Shown in pieces: positions 22,818-35,172 of a stretch of DNA of 64,000 bases (its first letter is position 1; each line of letters opens with the position of its first letter). Origin of the DNA: Hybos culiciformis (lineage: Eukaryota > Arthropoda > Insecta > Diptera > Hybotidae); contig OZ023274.1 in the NCBI GenBank assembly GCA_964007475.1, forward strand, positions 186,001 through 250,000, in the 5' to 3' direction. The translations under genes were made by a program, and so were the position numbers. A model generated the notes under the pieces. That model had not been told where the DNA came from, ran no database searches, and saw nothing but the letters and a program-made list of their open reading frames with translations.

Positions 22818-25800
22818 TGTGTTTTGATGTGATTGTAAATGAAATTAATATTATTAAAAAAATTTATAAAACCTAAAATTTGTTTTTTAATTAATTCTCA
22901 AGTATACGAATATTGCATGTTTTAGCACTGCAGCCACCATTGTATCAATATTTGCTAACTACAATGTCGATAAATTGAAATGTATAATATATGTATTAAA
23001 TTCGCATTAAGTATAATTCAGCATTAAGCTATTTGTTCCTACATTTCAAAGTTTTCAGGGAAAATCCATAAAATTTTTGACTCCGTTATAAAAGCAAAAC
23101 CTTCTGGTCTCCCGTTTTGCCATTGTTACTTAACTAACTTTTTGGAAACTTGGAAGTAGTATGTAATAATGAGAAAGAAACTCCCATTGAGTTTTCTTTA
23201 AATTTTTCAAAAATTACTTTAAAATGTCAATTGAAAACGGCAATTACATACATATAGTCATTACATACATATAATCCTTAATTCTTTTTTTTTTCATTTG
23301 ATCAAATATTAATTTTTATAAAAAGATTTCGATTATAAAGTTACAACTGACAATATTATACAGATTATATGAAGGTTTATAAAAATAAAAAAAATATTGT
23401 TCCTTAACATAAAATCTAAAATGAGAAAATGGAAATTATAAGATAAGAAATAATATATAAATTTCAACGCATTTAAATTATATGTATGCTCTCAAATTTT
23501 TCTGATTTATCTTAAAAATTTTGCGGTGATTATAAAATTCAACGCCTTCCCTAAACATTTCAATTATAAAAAATATGTACATAGGTATGTATATAAATTC
23601 CAAAAAGAATACACTGAAAACATCAAAATATTGAGTTTGAGAGCCTCACGTACAAGATACACTATCTGATAAATTCCTAAGCCTTTTTGAATGTGTTGTA
23701 CAAATTCGTGTAAAACACTCGCACGTTACACGGATTTTTATATACACATTCAAAAAAGAGCTTCGGCAGATGGAATTTATCAGCTGGTGTATCTCGAACG
23801 TTAGATAACTTTACTTAGTATTGGACAAAAATGATTTTTCTTTGGATCAAATAAAAAGTTCTTACGACAAATAGTTTAGTTAAACACTAAACTGTGTTGA
23901 TACCACGACATTAAAAAAGGAATTTGCAGAAATAGCTGAATAAATTTAGGACATGGTAAATAGCAGATCAATAAATTTAGAAGGACTGACCTAATAACCG
24001 AAACGATGTTTTCATTTGTCCTATTCATGACGGAATATTTTTACCGAATGTAATTTATACAAAAATTTTCTTGATCGGAATTCAGGTCGACGAAATTTAG
24101 TTCACCATATAATTATATTGCAATGATAAGATCTGAAATGTATATTGCCATGGCCTTATAATTTCCCAAATTAATAAATTCAACGACATTGTCTGATCAG
24201 GAAAATTTATTTTTCTTTCAGTGCACTCACTATAAATTTATCCCGACACCCGACACGGATAACAAAATGAATCTACCTACACGTTTGAGAAAAAAGAATT
24301 ATATTTTTTGGCAATCAAATTGTTTCTTTTTAATTTTTTGGTATAAATTACTGGCTTTCTATATTTCTTTTTACATTTTACATTTTTGTATATGTATATT
24401 GATTTAAATTATATTATTTTGTAAAAAGAGTTTTGGGTTTCACAACTTGCAAAAAACGGAAATAGTTAGAAGTAATTTTTTCAAATTCTCAAAAAAATAT
24501 GGAAAAAAGATAATTAAAATATTTTCTGCTCTTCCAAATATTTTTAAAATCACAAAAAAATTATATTTATTCACATTTTGAAGTCCCAAACTTCTTCAAA
24601 ATTTCCGTTTCACGTAATATATTCTCAAAACTTTGTGGCAATGTTACATAATATATTTTATGTGACTTTTTTTATTTTTTTATCTAAATTTGAAAAAAAT
24701 TATTGATATTTAAAAACATTGTTTCAACAAAAATTTACTAAATAGATAATGTTACTATAATGATATGTTATAACATCACGGTAACATGATAACTATAATT
24801 ATATCTCTTTAATCAGTTGCTTAATTTCATTGAGATTTTTTTTATTTTAAATCATTTATCGGTAAAGCAAAAATCCAAAATATTTTGTAATAATCACAGA
24901 ATAAAAACTTTTTTTCCTAATTCTAAAAAATGAAAAACTTATGTATATAATATTCCTTTTGAAAAAAAAGAAAAAATAAATGTTAAATATAAAAGAATAT
25001 TCAAAGAAACGTACAAGATAATTTTACGTGATAACTACTTTTACATATAAATATTATGTAAAGAAATCCATAAATGTTCTAATAATTTCATCACTTTAAA
25101 TTAGACAGTCAGGAATTTCTCTTGGACTTATCGCAATAATTATTTTCTCCACTCCGCACTCAATCCTTCATATGATTTGAATAGAAATCAGGAAAAAAAG
25201 GAAAATCAAGTCCACTTGACATCGACAATATTACTACGTCCGGTCACAGTTCATTTGGTAATCTTATTGATAAAAACTTGTAAAATTTAGAGTCAATCAA
25301 CGCTACCAATAAAGGATTTAATAAAAAAACATTTCCCTTGATTAAAAAAAATTTAACTACATTTTTTTTTTTTGACTTATATATACCTATATTTTAAATT
25401 CCAAGTCAAATAATTTTTTCCATTAAAAAATCTGACTAAATACTATAAATAGTGCCCACTGAATACCATTCTACTGCTTACGTTTTTAGAAAGTGGGAAA
25501 GTTAATAGAATTTTATAAAGGTTTGAAAAAAAAGAAGGAAAATATAATTTTTTTTTATGATGAAATCTAAGAACAACAACGTGTTGGAATTTTCATGCGC
25601 AATCATAAAAAAAACGTAAAATTTATTTATTTTTATCAAAATTGAAAATCTACATTTTATACATATTTAAGAGATTCCTCCTTCTTTTAATTATATAATT
25701 GGTTCATTTTTTGAATTACATAATTGCATCTCCATTAAAGAATTAAAAAAATAAAAAAAGGTTAAAAATAACAGTGAAATTTATTTTCACCGATTCAGGA

Positions 25801-25928
25801 TATTTTACTTTTAACTATTTTCTATATAAAAAAAGATAAAATTCTAAATATAAAATCAAATTTTAATAAATTTTATCTTTCCACAAGTATACTTAAAAAA
25901 TAATTAATTAATTTAAAGCCCACCAAAG
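22818..25928. other. AT-rich intergenic sequence
   Basis: No host gene recognised. It contains one small MITE (listed at 23655-23794). The remainder is AT-rich with homopolymer runs. Confidence 0.6.
23655..23794. mobile_element. Small hairpin MITE
   Basis: Imperfect inverted repeats of about 45 bp: AGATACACTATCTGATAAAT on the left and ATTTATCAGCTGGTGTATCT on the right, with inner AATGTGT and ACACATT. The length of 140 bp suggests a MITE. Target duplication not resolved. Confidence 0.65.
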
Positions 25929-26552
25929 CAGTAGCGTAGTGGGGAAAGGGGGGGGGAGGGGGGAGGGGGGGGAGAGGCAAGGGTGGGCATAAACTAAATC
26001 AAACTGTAATAATATATTCATAAAAGAAATGCCACGTCTTCGGATTTGTTTTTCTTTAATTTTAAGGAGTTTTATTTTTGTGCTAGGGAAATGTCAAGGA
26101 ATTTTTATGTTTGGGAAGAGAAAATTTGAAATGATCAACTTTGATGATATTATTGATAAATTTGCTTCATCAAAAGCAAGGAAAATTTATACATAGTAAC
26201 TAGTATTATAATCATATTATATTTAAAGTATAAATATATGTATCTCCATAGAGATAATAAATATTTAATTTTTTATTCTTTTTTGTAATATTTCTTTATA
26301 AATATGTAAAATAAATAATAGGTATCTTTTAAACAAATTCTAGATGATCATATACATTTCAAAATCTAGTCTTGTTTTCTCAACTACATTTTTTGTCTCA
26401 AATTTAAAGCCTAGATTGAGCCTATGACTTTATTTATTTTACTTTATTTATTTATTAATTTGCGAGTTACATATAATAATATATGGTTTTTGAATGGTGG
26501 GCGCTAAAATGTTATTGTGCCCCGGGCGCGAGTTAAGCTCGCTGCGCGACTG
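25929..26552. mobile_element. hAT-type non-autonomous element
   Basis: The left end CAGTAGCGTAGTGGGG and right end CTCGCTGCGCGACTG are inverted and flanked by 8-bp duplications CACCAAAG and CACCAAAC (25921-25928, 26553-26560). CAGNGGCGTAG-type ends with 8-bp duplications are hallmarks of hAT elements. A G-rich tract (25942-25976) lies just inside the left end. No transposase. Confidence 0.85.
25940..25976. repeat. G-rich tract
   Basis: Runs of G separated by single A (GGGGGGGGGAGGGGGGAGGG pattern), extreme in this AT-rich setting and able to form a G-quadruplex. It is part of the hAT element end. Confidence 0.8.
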
Positions 26553-26560
26553 CACCAAAC

Positions 26561-27236
26561 TTTAGACTGCTTAAAACTATTTACGTATAGAAACCAAATT
26601 CTGTATAAGCTTAAGTCTAAATGATTCAAATTAAATAAAATTATAATAAGAATTAAATAAAGAAATGAAATTATCAGACATTTAAGAAGCATCATACAAT
26701 CAGAATATAATAGTTAAAATTTTGATTTTTATCTTATTTTTGAGCATAACAAAACAGCAATATCTCAAAATAATTTAAAAATAAATTAATATAATTTACA
26801 AAATGAAAGATAAAATTTAAATCATGAAGTTTTTGAAGTTTAACTTCTTTAGCGAGGTATTGTAAAATCTTTTGTGAGGAAATAGGGGAAAAAAAAAGAC
26901 AGAATATAGTATGTCCTATGTAACGAAAAGTCTCAAAGTAGGGGTTAATAACCACAGAATGTAGTATCATATATTAAAAAGTAAAAACAAATATTAAAGC
27001 AGGGAAATATAAGACGTTGTAGCATGTAGCATGCAGCATGCAGCATGTAGCATGTATTTACGAAAATAAAATAGCGATACCACACACACATAACAAAATA
27101 CTAACGATGTGTGGAAAACAAAAAACAAAAAATAACATATATAGTAGAATTAAAAAATTGTACAACACAGAATTAAAGATCAACTGATTTTGTTGTTAAT
27201 ATTTATTTAGTTTATTTCCTTTTCGAATTAGTGAAA
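26561..27236. other. AT-rich spacer with a 9-bp tandem repeat
   Basis: No gene recognised. TAGCATGTAGCATGCAGCAT, a 9-bp tandem of about five copies, lies at 27015-27055. Confidence 0.6.
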
Positions 27237-28515
27237 TTCTATCATATGAAACAGAAACGTCTGTTTGTCTGCTCCGAATAGACTCCTAAACCGCTAAGCC
27301 GATCGTTTTCAAACTTACACCATTTCTTTGCCTCAGATCGAGTGTCGTTGTAGGCTATTTTAAAATTTGATTGGTCTCCTACCTAGCGACCTCCCCTGAG
27401 GGCCCACTTCAAAAGTTCGTCCGATTTCATTCAAATTTGGTATGTAAAACGAGAAACTGATTACACACAAATTTCGTAACAAAAAAATTATTTCCGATTT
27501 CATTCAAATTTGGTACGTAAAAAGAGGAAATGACTACACACAAAAATTTCGTAACAAAGAATTTCATTCAAATTTGGTAAATAAAAAGAGCAAATGATTA
27601 AACACGTAAATTTCGTAAGAAAAAATTGATTGATCCTACCCAGCGACCACCACTGGGGGCGGACTAGGGAATGCCTTTTTTTTAAAAAAAATTAATTCCG
27701 GATTTTCGAAAATGTCTTGAAATGAAATCCGGAATTCCGGTTTATTCCGGGATTTCATATAAAAATTAAAATATATTAAAAAATTAAATTAAATTATTCT
27801 TTAACATAAATATTAGTGTATAAATATTAGTGTACAAAATGTTAAAATTATAACAAATTAAATTATGAAATATTTCTTATTAAAATAAAATTTTATACTT
27901 TTCAATAAACCGAAAGTGAATAAACTGAATAAAAATTTAAAACACATAGTATCCAATTGAGTTTTAATCGAATTTTTATTGAAAATGTTCCTGCAGCGTT
28001 GTTAATAAGTTATATTAGAGATATTCCAAAAGTGTCCCTCGGGGGCTCCCCTTGATCCAAAATTTAATTTCACTTCGAATTCCAAATAAATCACTGAACT
28101 CGGAACTCCTACTTATTTTGTTAATGTTGATTAATATGAAAAACAGTTTTATGTATTTGCAGACTTGCGATAGCTACTTAGATTTCAATTTTTGTGAATT
28201 TTAATACTTTATGCCTAAATAATAAAAGCCAGTAAAAGTTCTTTCAAATTCCAAAAATTCGGAATTTAGCATTTTGAATTCCGAATTTTTTCAAATTCAA
28301 AAACAAACGCAATTCCGGATTTCCGGCGAAAATCCGGTTTTGCATTCCCTAGGGCAGACTTCTAAAGTTCGTCCGATTTCATTGAAATTTGGTACGTAAA
28401 AAAGAATAAATGATTACACACAAATTTCGTAAGAAAAAATTTAGCCCCCTCTTCCACTTACAAAAGTAAATCAGTCAGAGTCCGTAGCAAAATAAATATT
28501 TGCAAGTAAATAAAG
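27237..28515. mobile_element. Helitron-like repeat block, copy 1 (interrupted by an hAT element)
   Basis: It begins with a TATGAAACAGAAACGTCTGT-type end. Then come CCGATCGTTTTCAAACTTAC and monomers of about 60-120 bp containing TCCGATTTCATTCAAATTTG and ACACACAAATTTCGTAAC, ending near GAGTCCGTAGC at about 28480. The same structure recurs at 32296-35172. Such blocks with an internal minisatellite resemble non-autonomous Helitron/Helentron-type elements in insects, but the diagnostic ends are not certain. Confidence 0.5.
27665..28351. mobile_element. hAT-type non-autonomous element inside the Helitron-like block
   Basis: Inverted ends TAGGGAATGC and GCATTCCCTA, with subterminal CCGGATTTTCG on both sides, flanked by 8-bp duplications GGGCGGAC and GGGCAGAC (27657-27664, 28352-28359). 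The 8-bp duplication and terminal sequence indicate hAT. No coding capacity seen. Confidence 0.85.
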
Positions 28516-28916
28516 AAGTTAAACTTCTTTCGTGAGCTTATGAGGATGAGGCTCACACATATTTTTTTCTTTATTTTTAATCTAATTGCCAGAATTTTTG
28601 ACAGAGAAATCTTCATATACAAATATAGAATTTAGATTTCTTTAATAAAAAATAAAGACCAAGACACAAAGTCGATGTTAATAAATTATTAAAAAAAAAA
28701 TTAAGCGGTTCTTATAATATTTTTCTTCTTTTTGAATAAATTATATAATATACCTACATTTTATAAATTGTTTTTTTTTTATGAATAAGTAATTTTAAAA
28801 AAGTTTTGAAGGAGTTTTAAAATTGGTATAAAGCAGAAAAAAAAAGGTGTTATTGTTAAATAATTTTAGGTTTTTTTCATTCAATAAATAATAACTATCT
28901 AAAACGGATGCATGTC
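28516..28916. other. AT-rich spacer
   Basis: No feature recognised. Confidence 0.5.
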
Positions 28917-29493
28917 AATTGTACAATTACCAGTTGTACAATTTTTTTAACCTGTTGTACAATCCAAAATACCCCTTGTACAATTTAAAATTTAATTGTA
29001 TACCTATCTGTTTTTTTTTACTGTACAAGTGGTAAAAAGAATCCATTTGTACAATTGACTACTTGTACCAAGAAAAACCATTTGTACAGACTAATACCAC
29101 TTGTACAATGCGCTTGTACATTTTAGACCAATTGTACAATCTCAAGTTTTTCGAATTAACCACTTGTATAATTTTTGACGAGTTGTACAATCTTTTGTTT
29201 GTAATTTACCACTTGTACAATCTATATTTTATGGAATTATATAAAATATTAATATTTTATAGAAATAACCAACTTAACCCATGGCTACGCGAGCAACAGC
29301 CTTTTCGCGTGTCCCTGCGGGACTACAGGGATTATAATCCTCTTTTTCGAAACTTTACATATGGCTACGCGAGGAAATGCCTTTTCGCGTGTCCCTGCAG
29401 GGCTTCAGGAATTAAAATCTCCTTTTTCACAACCATAAAAATTGTACAACTGGTCAAAAATTGTACAAGTAGGTAATTTGGTAATACATAGGT

Positions 29494-31075
29494 GAACTAG
29501 AATTTGGTATAATACATAGGTGAACTAGAATATAAAAGCCAAAATTAACTAGAATACACAAATATACACAAATATCCTAGTTCATTTTCATTACATCCTA
29601 GCTCATTTTTTACACACTTATATTATACTGGGGATGTTTGTAATCATGCATCAAATCTTGTAATCAAATTTTAGACCACTTCCATTAATCCAATCATCCT
29701 GAAATTTTGCATGTGAGTCTATTTTAGGTGACAATACAATATTTGGTGGTGATGGACTTAGGATCGACACTATTCATGCGTCAAATCTTGTAATCAATTT
29801 TTAGACCACTTCCAATAATCCAATCATTCTCAAATTTGGCATTTGAGTTTATTTTAGCTCACAATACAATATTCTTAAACCGACCGGAAACTGAAACTAC
29901 TACACAACGGAAAAGACGATCACAATTTTAATATTTAAAATAATATGTGCGATAAATTGACTTAAATATGTAAGACTAAAAAGTAGAAAATAAAAAAATA
30001 AATAAAGAAAAAACTTTTTAAAACGCACTTTTATTAATGAATAGAAAATGCACTAAAAATAAAAAAATTGTTTTTTCTTTCCACTTAAATATGATCCATG
30101 ATCTTTATAACTAAAAATAAAAGCGTCGGTGCCTCGGATCAAAAATATAACCAATCGGGTCTCTAGGCTCTTTATTTTCAAAATTTCGAAGATTGTTGTA
30201 TAGCCCCCCAATTGAGCCCTGGGACGGTCGGGGGCCTGTCAACATCCAGTTTTTTAAATAGGCTTTTCGGGTCCAACGCTACAACATTTTATCAGAATAT
30301 ACCTAAATTGCAAAACCGGCTTCTAAGGTAGCCGTCGGGGCTTCGGAACAAAATTTCTGGTACCCTATAACCATCTCGGGTCCTAGTGCTACTTAACTTC
30401 AAAATTTCAAAATTTCGAAATTTGTTGTTTGGCCCCCCAATTGAGCCTGAGTTTTCGGGTCCAATGCTACTATATTTTATTGAAATTTACCTAAATTTCA
30501 TAACCATCTCGGGCCCCAATGATACTTAAGTTCAAAATTTCAGCCAAATCGGTCCAGCGGTTTAGACGTGATTGAGGACAGAGAACAGAGAACACAGAAC
30601 AGAGAACAGAGAACAGAGAACAGAGAACAGAGAACAGAGAACAGAGAACAGAAAACAGAAAACAGAAAACAGAGAACAGAGAACAGAGAACAGAGAACAG
30701 AGAACAGAGAACAGAGAACAGAGAACAGAGAACAGAGAACAGAGAACAGAGAACAGAGAACAGAGAACAGAGAACAGAGAACAGAGAACAGAGAACAGAG
30801 AACAGAGAACAGAGAACAGAGAACAGAGAACAGAGAACAGAGAACAGAGAACAGAGAACAGAGAACAGAGAACAGAGAACAGAGAACAGAGAACAGAGAA
30901 CAGAGAACAGAGAACAGAGAACAGAGAACAGAGAACAGAGAACAGAGAACAGAGAACAGAGAACAGAGAACAGAGAACAGAGAACAGAGAACAGAGAAAC
31001 AGAGAAACAGAGAATTTTCATTTTTATTTATTAGATATTCTAGTTCATTTTTGGCTTTTATATTCTTGTTCATTA
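29494..31075. mobile_element. Nested element with TGAACTAGAATATAAAAGCC ends
   Basis: The left end has tandem copies of ACATAGGTGAACTAGAAT and then ATATAAAAGCCAAAA. The right end is the inverse (TTTTGGCTTTTATATTC, TTCATTATACC). The interior has two direct copies of a segment of about 130 bp (around 29645 and 29775), two copies of another of about 180 bp with CGGGTCCAAYGCTAC (around 30265 and 30455), and a long 7-bp minisatellite. No coding capacity. Confidence 0.6.
30575..31012. repeat. (CAGAGAA)n minisatellite
   Basis: About 60 nearly perfect copies of a 7-bp unit, with three CAGAAAA variants at 30650-30670. Because seven is not a multiple of three and the unit creates no stop codons, long frames encoding REQRTEN or VLCSLFS heptads are open on both strands. 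They are artefacts, not genes. Confidence 0.95.
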
Positions 31076-31352
31076 TACCCTACTTCGTAAGGCCCAAAAA
31101 TTGTACAAGTGGTTCATTTTATAAATCATAGATTGTACAACTGGTCTAATATTGCACAAGTCAAATATTGCAAAATTGTACAACTGGTACGGGTACAACA
31201 TTGTACAAGTGGTTGATTTTTACAAAAAAGGGATTGTATAACTGCTATGCAAGTGGTGAAAACTGGATTGTACAAGTGGTAAATTTAGCTGTTAAATTGG
31301 ATAAATCAATTGTAGAACAGGTAAATTGTACAACTGGTCAATTGTACAAGTT

Positions 31353-32006
31353 GTACTCATACCTTCTAAAAAACAAAAACTGTTTCAATAAACCTTATGT
31401 TTATTTCAGTCTGCAATAGTAATCTTTTATTCAATTATGTTATTTAACTCTGAGACAGCACAGGGAAGAATAGAAATAAATTCGACGTTCGTCTTACATT
31501 AAAATAAATAAGAGTGCGTTCCATAAGTATTTTCGTCTTGTACGTAGAATCTCCCTTTTCTGCAAACCAAAAATTCCAGTCCTAAAAAAAAAACGATTAG
31601 ACATTTAATTTGGTTAAATCTGCTAAGATCATATATGTACTTCATTAATTTTATAATTGCATATTTTTTTTAATGCGTCATATTTCATCTTTTACATTTT
31701 TAACAAAGTTCCAGAAATCAATATTATTTCAAAATGAAAATGTAAAAAAAATATTTGAAAATAATGAAATAAATATAATAAATACAAAAATTAAGTTTAT
31801 TTGTTTACCCGACTGTTGCCGCTATAGTATTATGTCAATATAAAAAAAACCTACATAAAATTATAGAGTAGGTATATGGTTAGAAATAAATAAATAATAC
31901 TTTCTTGTAAAATAATTTTATTTTAAACAAATTTAAGAATTCTAATTACTCTAAAAGTTAATGTCAAATAATATTAACAATAATGAATTCGGAAAAAAGA
32001 AACATA
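31353..32006. other. AT-rich spacer with a solitary MITE end
   Basis: A lone GAGTGCGTTCCATAAGT at 31512 matches the end of the MITE at 32007. No gene recognised. Confidence 0.5.
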
Positions 32007-32277
32007 GAGTGCGTTCCATAAGTCACGATTTTACCTAAAACTAGCATCGGTATTCTTTTTTTGAGACTTTTGAATTATGGAACGATGCAATTTGACAGCT
32101 AAAATTCTATATCCAAAATAATTTCTGCAAAAAATAGTTCCGAAACTCTATTTTATTTTTAATAAATCTATAAAGGGAAATTTAAAATTTCCCATAACAA
32201 ATCGTTTTCTAGGACAACTTTTAAGTGCTCTTAAAATCAGAATCTTTTACATATGGACGGACTTATGGAACGCACTC
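32007..32277. mobile_element. MITE with GAGTGCGTTCCATAAGTC ends
   Basis: Inverted ends GAGTGCGTTCCATAAGTC and GACTTATGGAACGCACTC, flanked by TA on both sides. The interior palindrome GGGAAATTTAAAATTTCCC is shared with the MITE at 51540-52325, whose ends (GAGCCCGTTCC) are similar, so the two belong to related families. Confidence 0.8.
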
Positions 32278-32566
32278 TAAGTATGAAAATAATATTATCT
32301 AATATATAAAAGCGAAGTTGTCTCTATGTCTGTTCCGAATAGGTTCCTAAACCCCTCAACCGATCGTTTTCAAACTTACACATGTCTTTGTCTCAGGTCA
32401 GGGGTCGTTATAGGCTATTTTAAAATTTGATTGCCCTCCTACCCAGGGACCTCCCCAGGGGGCGGACTTTAAAAGTTCGTCCGATTTCATTCAAATTTGG
32501 TTTGTAAAAAGAGGAACTGATAACACACAAATTTCGTAACAAATATTTGTTGACCTCCTACCCAGC

Positions 32567-34088
32567 GGCTCCGTGAATTATCGCATAATGAATTATCACA
32601 TAATTTTTAAAATGAATTATCACATAATTTTTGTTATGAGATAATTCATTTAAAAACGAAATAGCACATAAATTGAAAAATGAATTATCTCATAAAAAAT
32701 TATTTTTATGTGATAATTCATTTTTAAATGAATTAATGCATAAACTGAAAAATAAAAATAAAAAAAATTCGAACGAAAATTTTATGCACTAATTCATTTT
32801 AAAGTGAATTATCACATAAAAATGATTTTTCGCTATTTATGCACTAATTCGTTTGCAAACGAAATAACACATAAATTTATAAGCACTCCGAAATAATTTA
32901 TACGGACATAATTTATACGAGAAAAACGACATTGTTCATACGATAAATAATGTCGTTTGAAAGCGACATTATTTATACAAAAAAAAAACGACATTATTCA
33001 TACGATTCTTTATTCATGTAGAAATAATGTCGTTTAGAAGCGACATTATTTATACGAAAAAAAAACGACTTTATTCTTATGATAAATAATGTCGTTTTAA
33101 AAGCGACATTATTTATACGAAAAAAAAACGACTTTATTCATTTATAAATTATGACGTGCCTGAAAGCGACATAATTCATTTGTATGGTAGGAATAATGTC
33201 GTTTTTTCGTATAAATTATGTCCGTATAAATTATTTCGGGACCCCAAATTTATATTTATATATTTTAAAATGAATTAGTGCATAAAAACACATAAAAATT
33301 GGTTTGTATGAGATTATGTACTAATTCATTTAAAACGAATTATCGGATAAACTTCCGAAAAGCACATACCTCCGATTGTTCTGAAATTTTATTTGGAAAA
33401 GGGCACATTTTTTTCTTTTTTTTTGGAGCGCTTCGCGCGAAGCGAATGGCACGCGGTAGCGGTCCTCTATCATGCACAATATCTTTTTCATACATTTTGC
33501 GCGGACAACTTTCTCTTTTACTCGATTTGGCCTATTTTATGTGGAAAAAGTGTTTCGGGCTTTTTTTTTTGGAGCGCGAAGCGAATGGGACGCGGTAGTT
33601 ATTGGAAGTATGTACATGAATTATCTCATAAAAAAAATTATGTGATAATTCATTTTAAAAATTATGTGATATGTCATTATGCGATAATTGACGGAGCCAT
33701 TATTTGTGCACTAATTCGTTTGAATACGAATTAGCGCATAAATCTGCGTTTCCAAAATTTATGCACTAATTCGTAAAAAAACGAATTAGCACATAAAATG
33801 TGTTTTTGGTTTTTATTTGATAATTCATTCGAAAACGAAATAGCACATAAATTCTAACCCGAATTATCGCATAAAAAAATTTTAACGAAAATTTTATGCA
33901 CTAATTCATTTAAAAATTAATTATCACATAAAATTTATGAGATAATTAATTTATTTTCAAATTCATTTTGGTTTTATGTGATAATTCGTTTTTAAATGAA
34001 TTACTGCATAATCCCATAAAAATCGATTTTTATGTGATAATTAGTATTTTTTTATATGTTATGACATTATGCGATAATTCGTCTCACC
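32567..34088. mobile_element. Fold-back element with GAATTATCACATAA arms
   Basis: Both halves consist of alternating forward and inverse copies of TGAATTATCACATAA and TTATGCACTAATTCATTT. The outer ends CCGTGAATTATCGCATAATG and CATTATGCGATAATTCGTC are inverted. CCTACCCAG (9 bp) lies on both sides, consistent with a 9-bp target duplication, but the host is itself a repeat of that motif. It is interrupted by another fold-back at 32882-33245 and holds two direct copies of a GCGAAGCGAATGGSACGCGG segment (about 33425 and 33570). Confidence 0.75.
32882..33245. mobile_element. Fold-back element of the ACGACATTATTTATACG family (copy B, complete)
   Basis: Ends CCGAAATAATTTATACGGAC and GTCCGTATAAATTATTTCGG, flanked by a perfect 9-bp duplication AAATTTATA (32873-32881, 33246-33254). 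Internally it has alternating forward and inverse AATGTCGTTT motifs. It is nested in the GAATTATCACATAA fold-back. A 9-bp duplication is the MULE signature. Confidence 0.9.
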
Positions 34089-35172
34089 CTACCCAGCGAC
34101 CTCCGCTGGGAGGCGGACTTCAAAAGTTCGTCCGATTTCATTCAAATTTGGCATGTAAAAAGACGAACTGATTACACACAAATTTCGTAACAAAAAATTT
34201 GTTGACCTTCCCTGGTAGCGGACTTCAAAAGTGCGTCCTACCCAGCGACCACCCTTGGGGGCGAACTTTATGAGTTCGTCCGTTTTTATTCAAATTTGGT
34301 ACGTAAAAAGCGGAACTGATTTTACACAAATTTCGTAACAAACATTTGTTGACTTACTACCCAGGGACCTCCTACCCAGAGACCTCCTATCCATCGACCT
34401 ACTACCCAGGGACCTCGTACCCAGTGACCTCCCCTGGGGGCGGACTTCAAAAGTTCGTCCGATTTCATTCAAATTTGGTACGTAAAAAGAGGAACTGATT
34501 ACACACAAATTTCGTAACAAGAAATTTGTTGGCCTCCTACCCAGCGACTGCAATAGAGGAGTACTTCAAAAGTTTGTCCGATTTCGTTAAAATTTGGTAC
34601 ATTAAAATGATTAAACACACAAATTTCGTAACAAAAAATTTGGCATCCTTTTTTTAGGGGGCCTCTTGCAATATATAGAAATCAATTTTTTTATTACGAA
34701 TAACTATAAAATATTAAATACTAAACCACTCAACCGATCGTTTCGAAATTTACACCGTCTTTTTGTGTCGGGGTCGTTATAGACTATTTAAACATTTGAA
34801 TGGCACCCTACCCAGAAACCTCTCCCGGGGGGGACTGTAAAAGTTCTTCTGATTTCATTCAAATTTGGTTCATAAAAGAGGAAATGGATAAAAACACAAA
34901 TTTGGTTTGGTTTAGAAACTTGTTTAAGGGAAGGATATCATTTGATTTCATATAATTTGAGTGTTGAATAAGTAAAAATTAAAAATGTGGGTGTAGAAGC
35001 TAGTTATTTTATAAATTTGGGGAAAATATCTAAGGAGAATTATCCCCTTAGATATTTTCCCCAAATTTATAAACTAACTACTATAATTGTCTATCAATCT
35101 GACAACAAAAGTTCCACTTAGAAAAATTAATCATTCGGAGTCCGTAGCTGAGCACGGGTTGACGGCTATATT

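Larger units (their letters stand above)
28917..31352. mobile_element. Fold-back element with TTGTACAA(GTGG) arms, containing a nested element
   Basis: The left arm (28917-29480) and right arm (31097-31352) are arrays of TTGTACAACTGGT and its complement ACCACTTGTACAA at irregular spacing. The left arm also carries two direct copies of a block starting ATGGCTACGCGAG (29282 and 29362). A second element sits between the arms (29494-31075). Target duplication could not be fixed. Confidence 0.65.
32296..35172. mobile_element. Helitron-like repeat block, copy 2, with a tandem array and nested fold-backs
   Basis: It starts TCTAATATATAAAAGCGAAG. Then come CCGATCGTTTTCAAACTTAC and a tandem array (best at 34089-34650) of units of about 120 bp containing CCTACCCAGCGACC, TTCAAAAGTTCGTCCGATTT and ACACACAAATTTCGTAAC. 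It ends near GAGTCCGTAGCTGAGCACGG at 35140-35172, followed by TTGACGGCTA. A fold-back element (32567-34088) is inserted at a CCTACCCAG unit. Helitron-like identity is inferred from the minisatellite architecture and ends only. Confidence 0.5.

Noticed and set aside
30491..31131. Four long open frames of repeated heptads
   Set aside because: They follow from a 7-bp repeat that contains no stop codon in any frame; no start context, domain or conservation supports a protein.
33299..33734. Overlapping open frames of about 100 codons
   Set aside because: They lie within fold-back arms and a duplicated GCGAAGCG segment; no motif.
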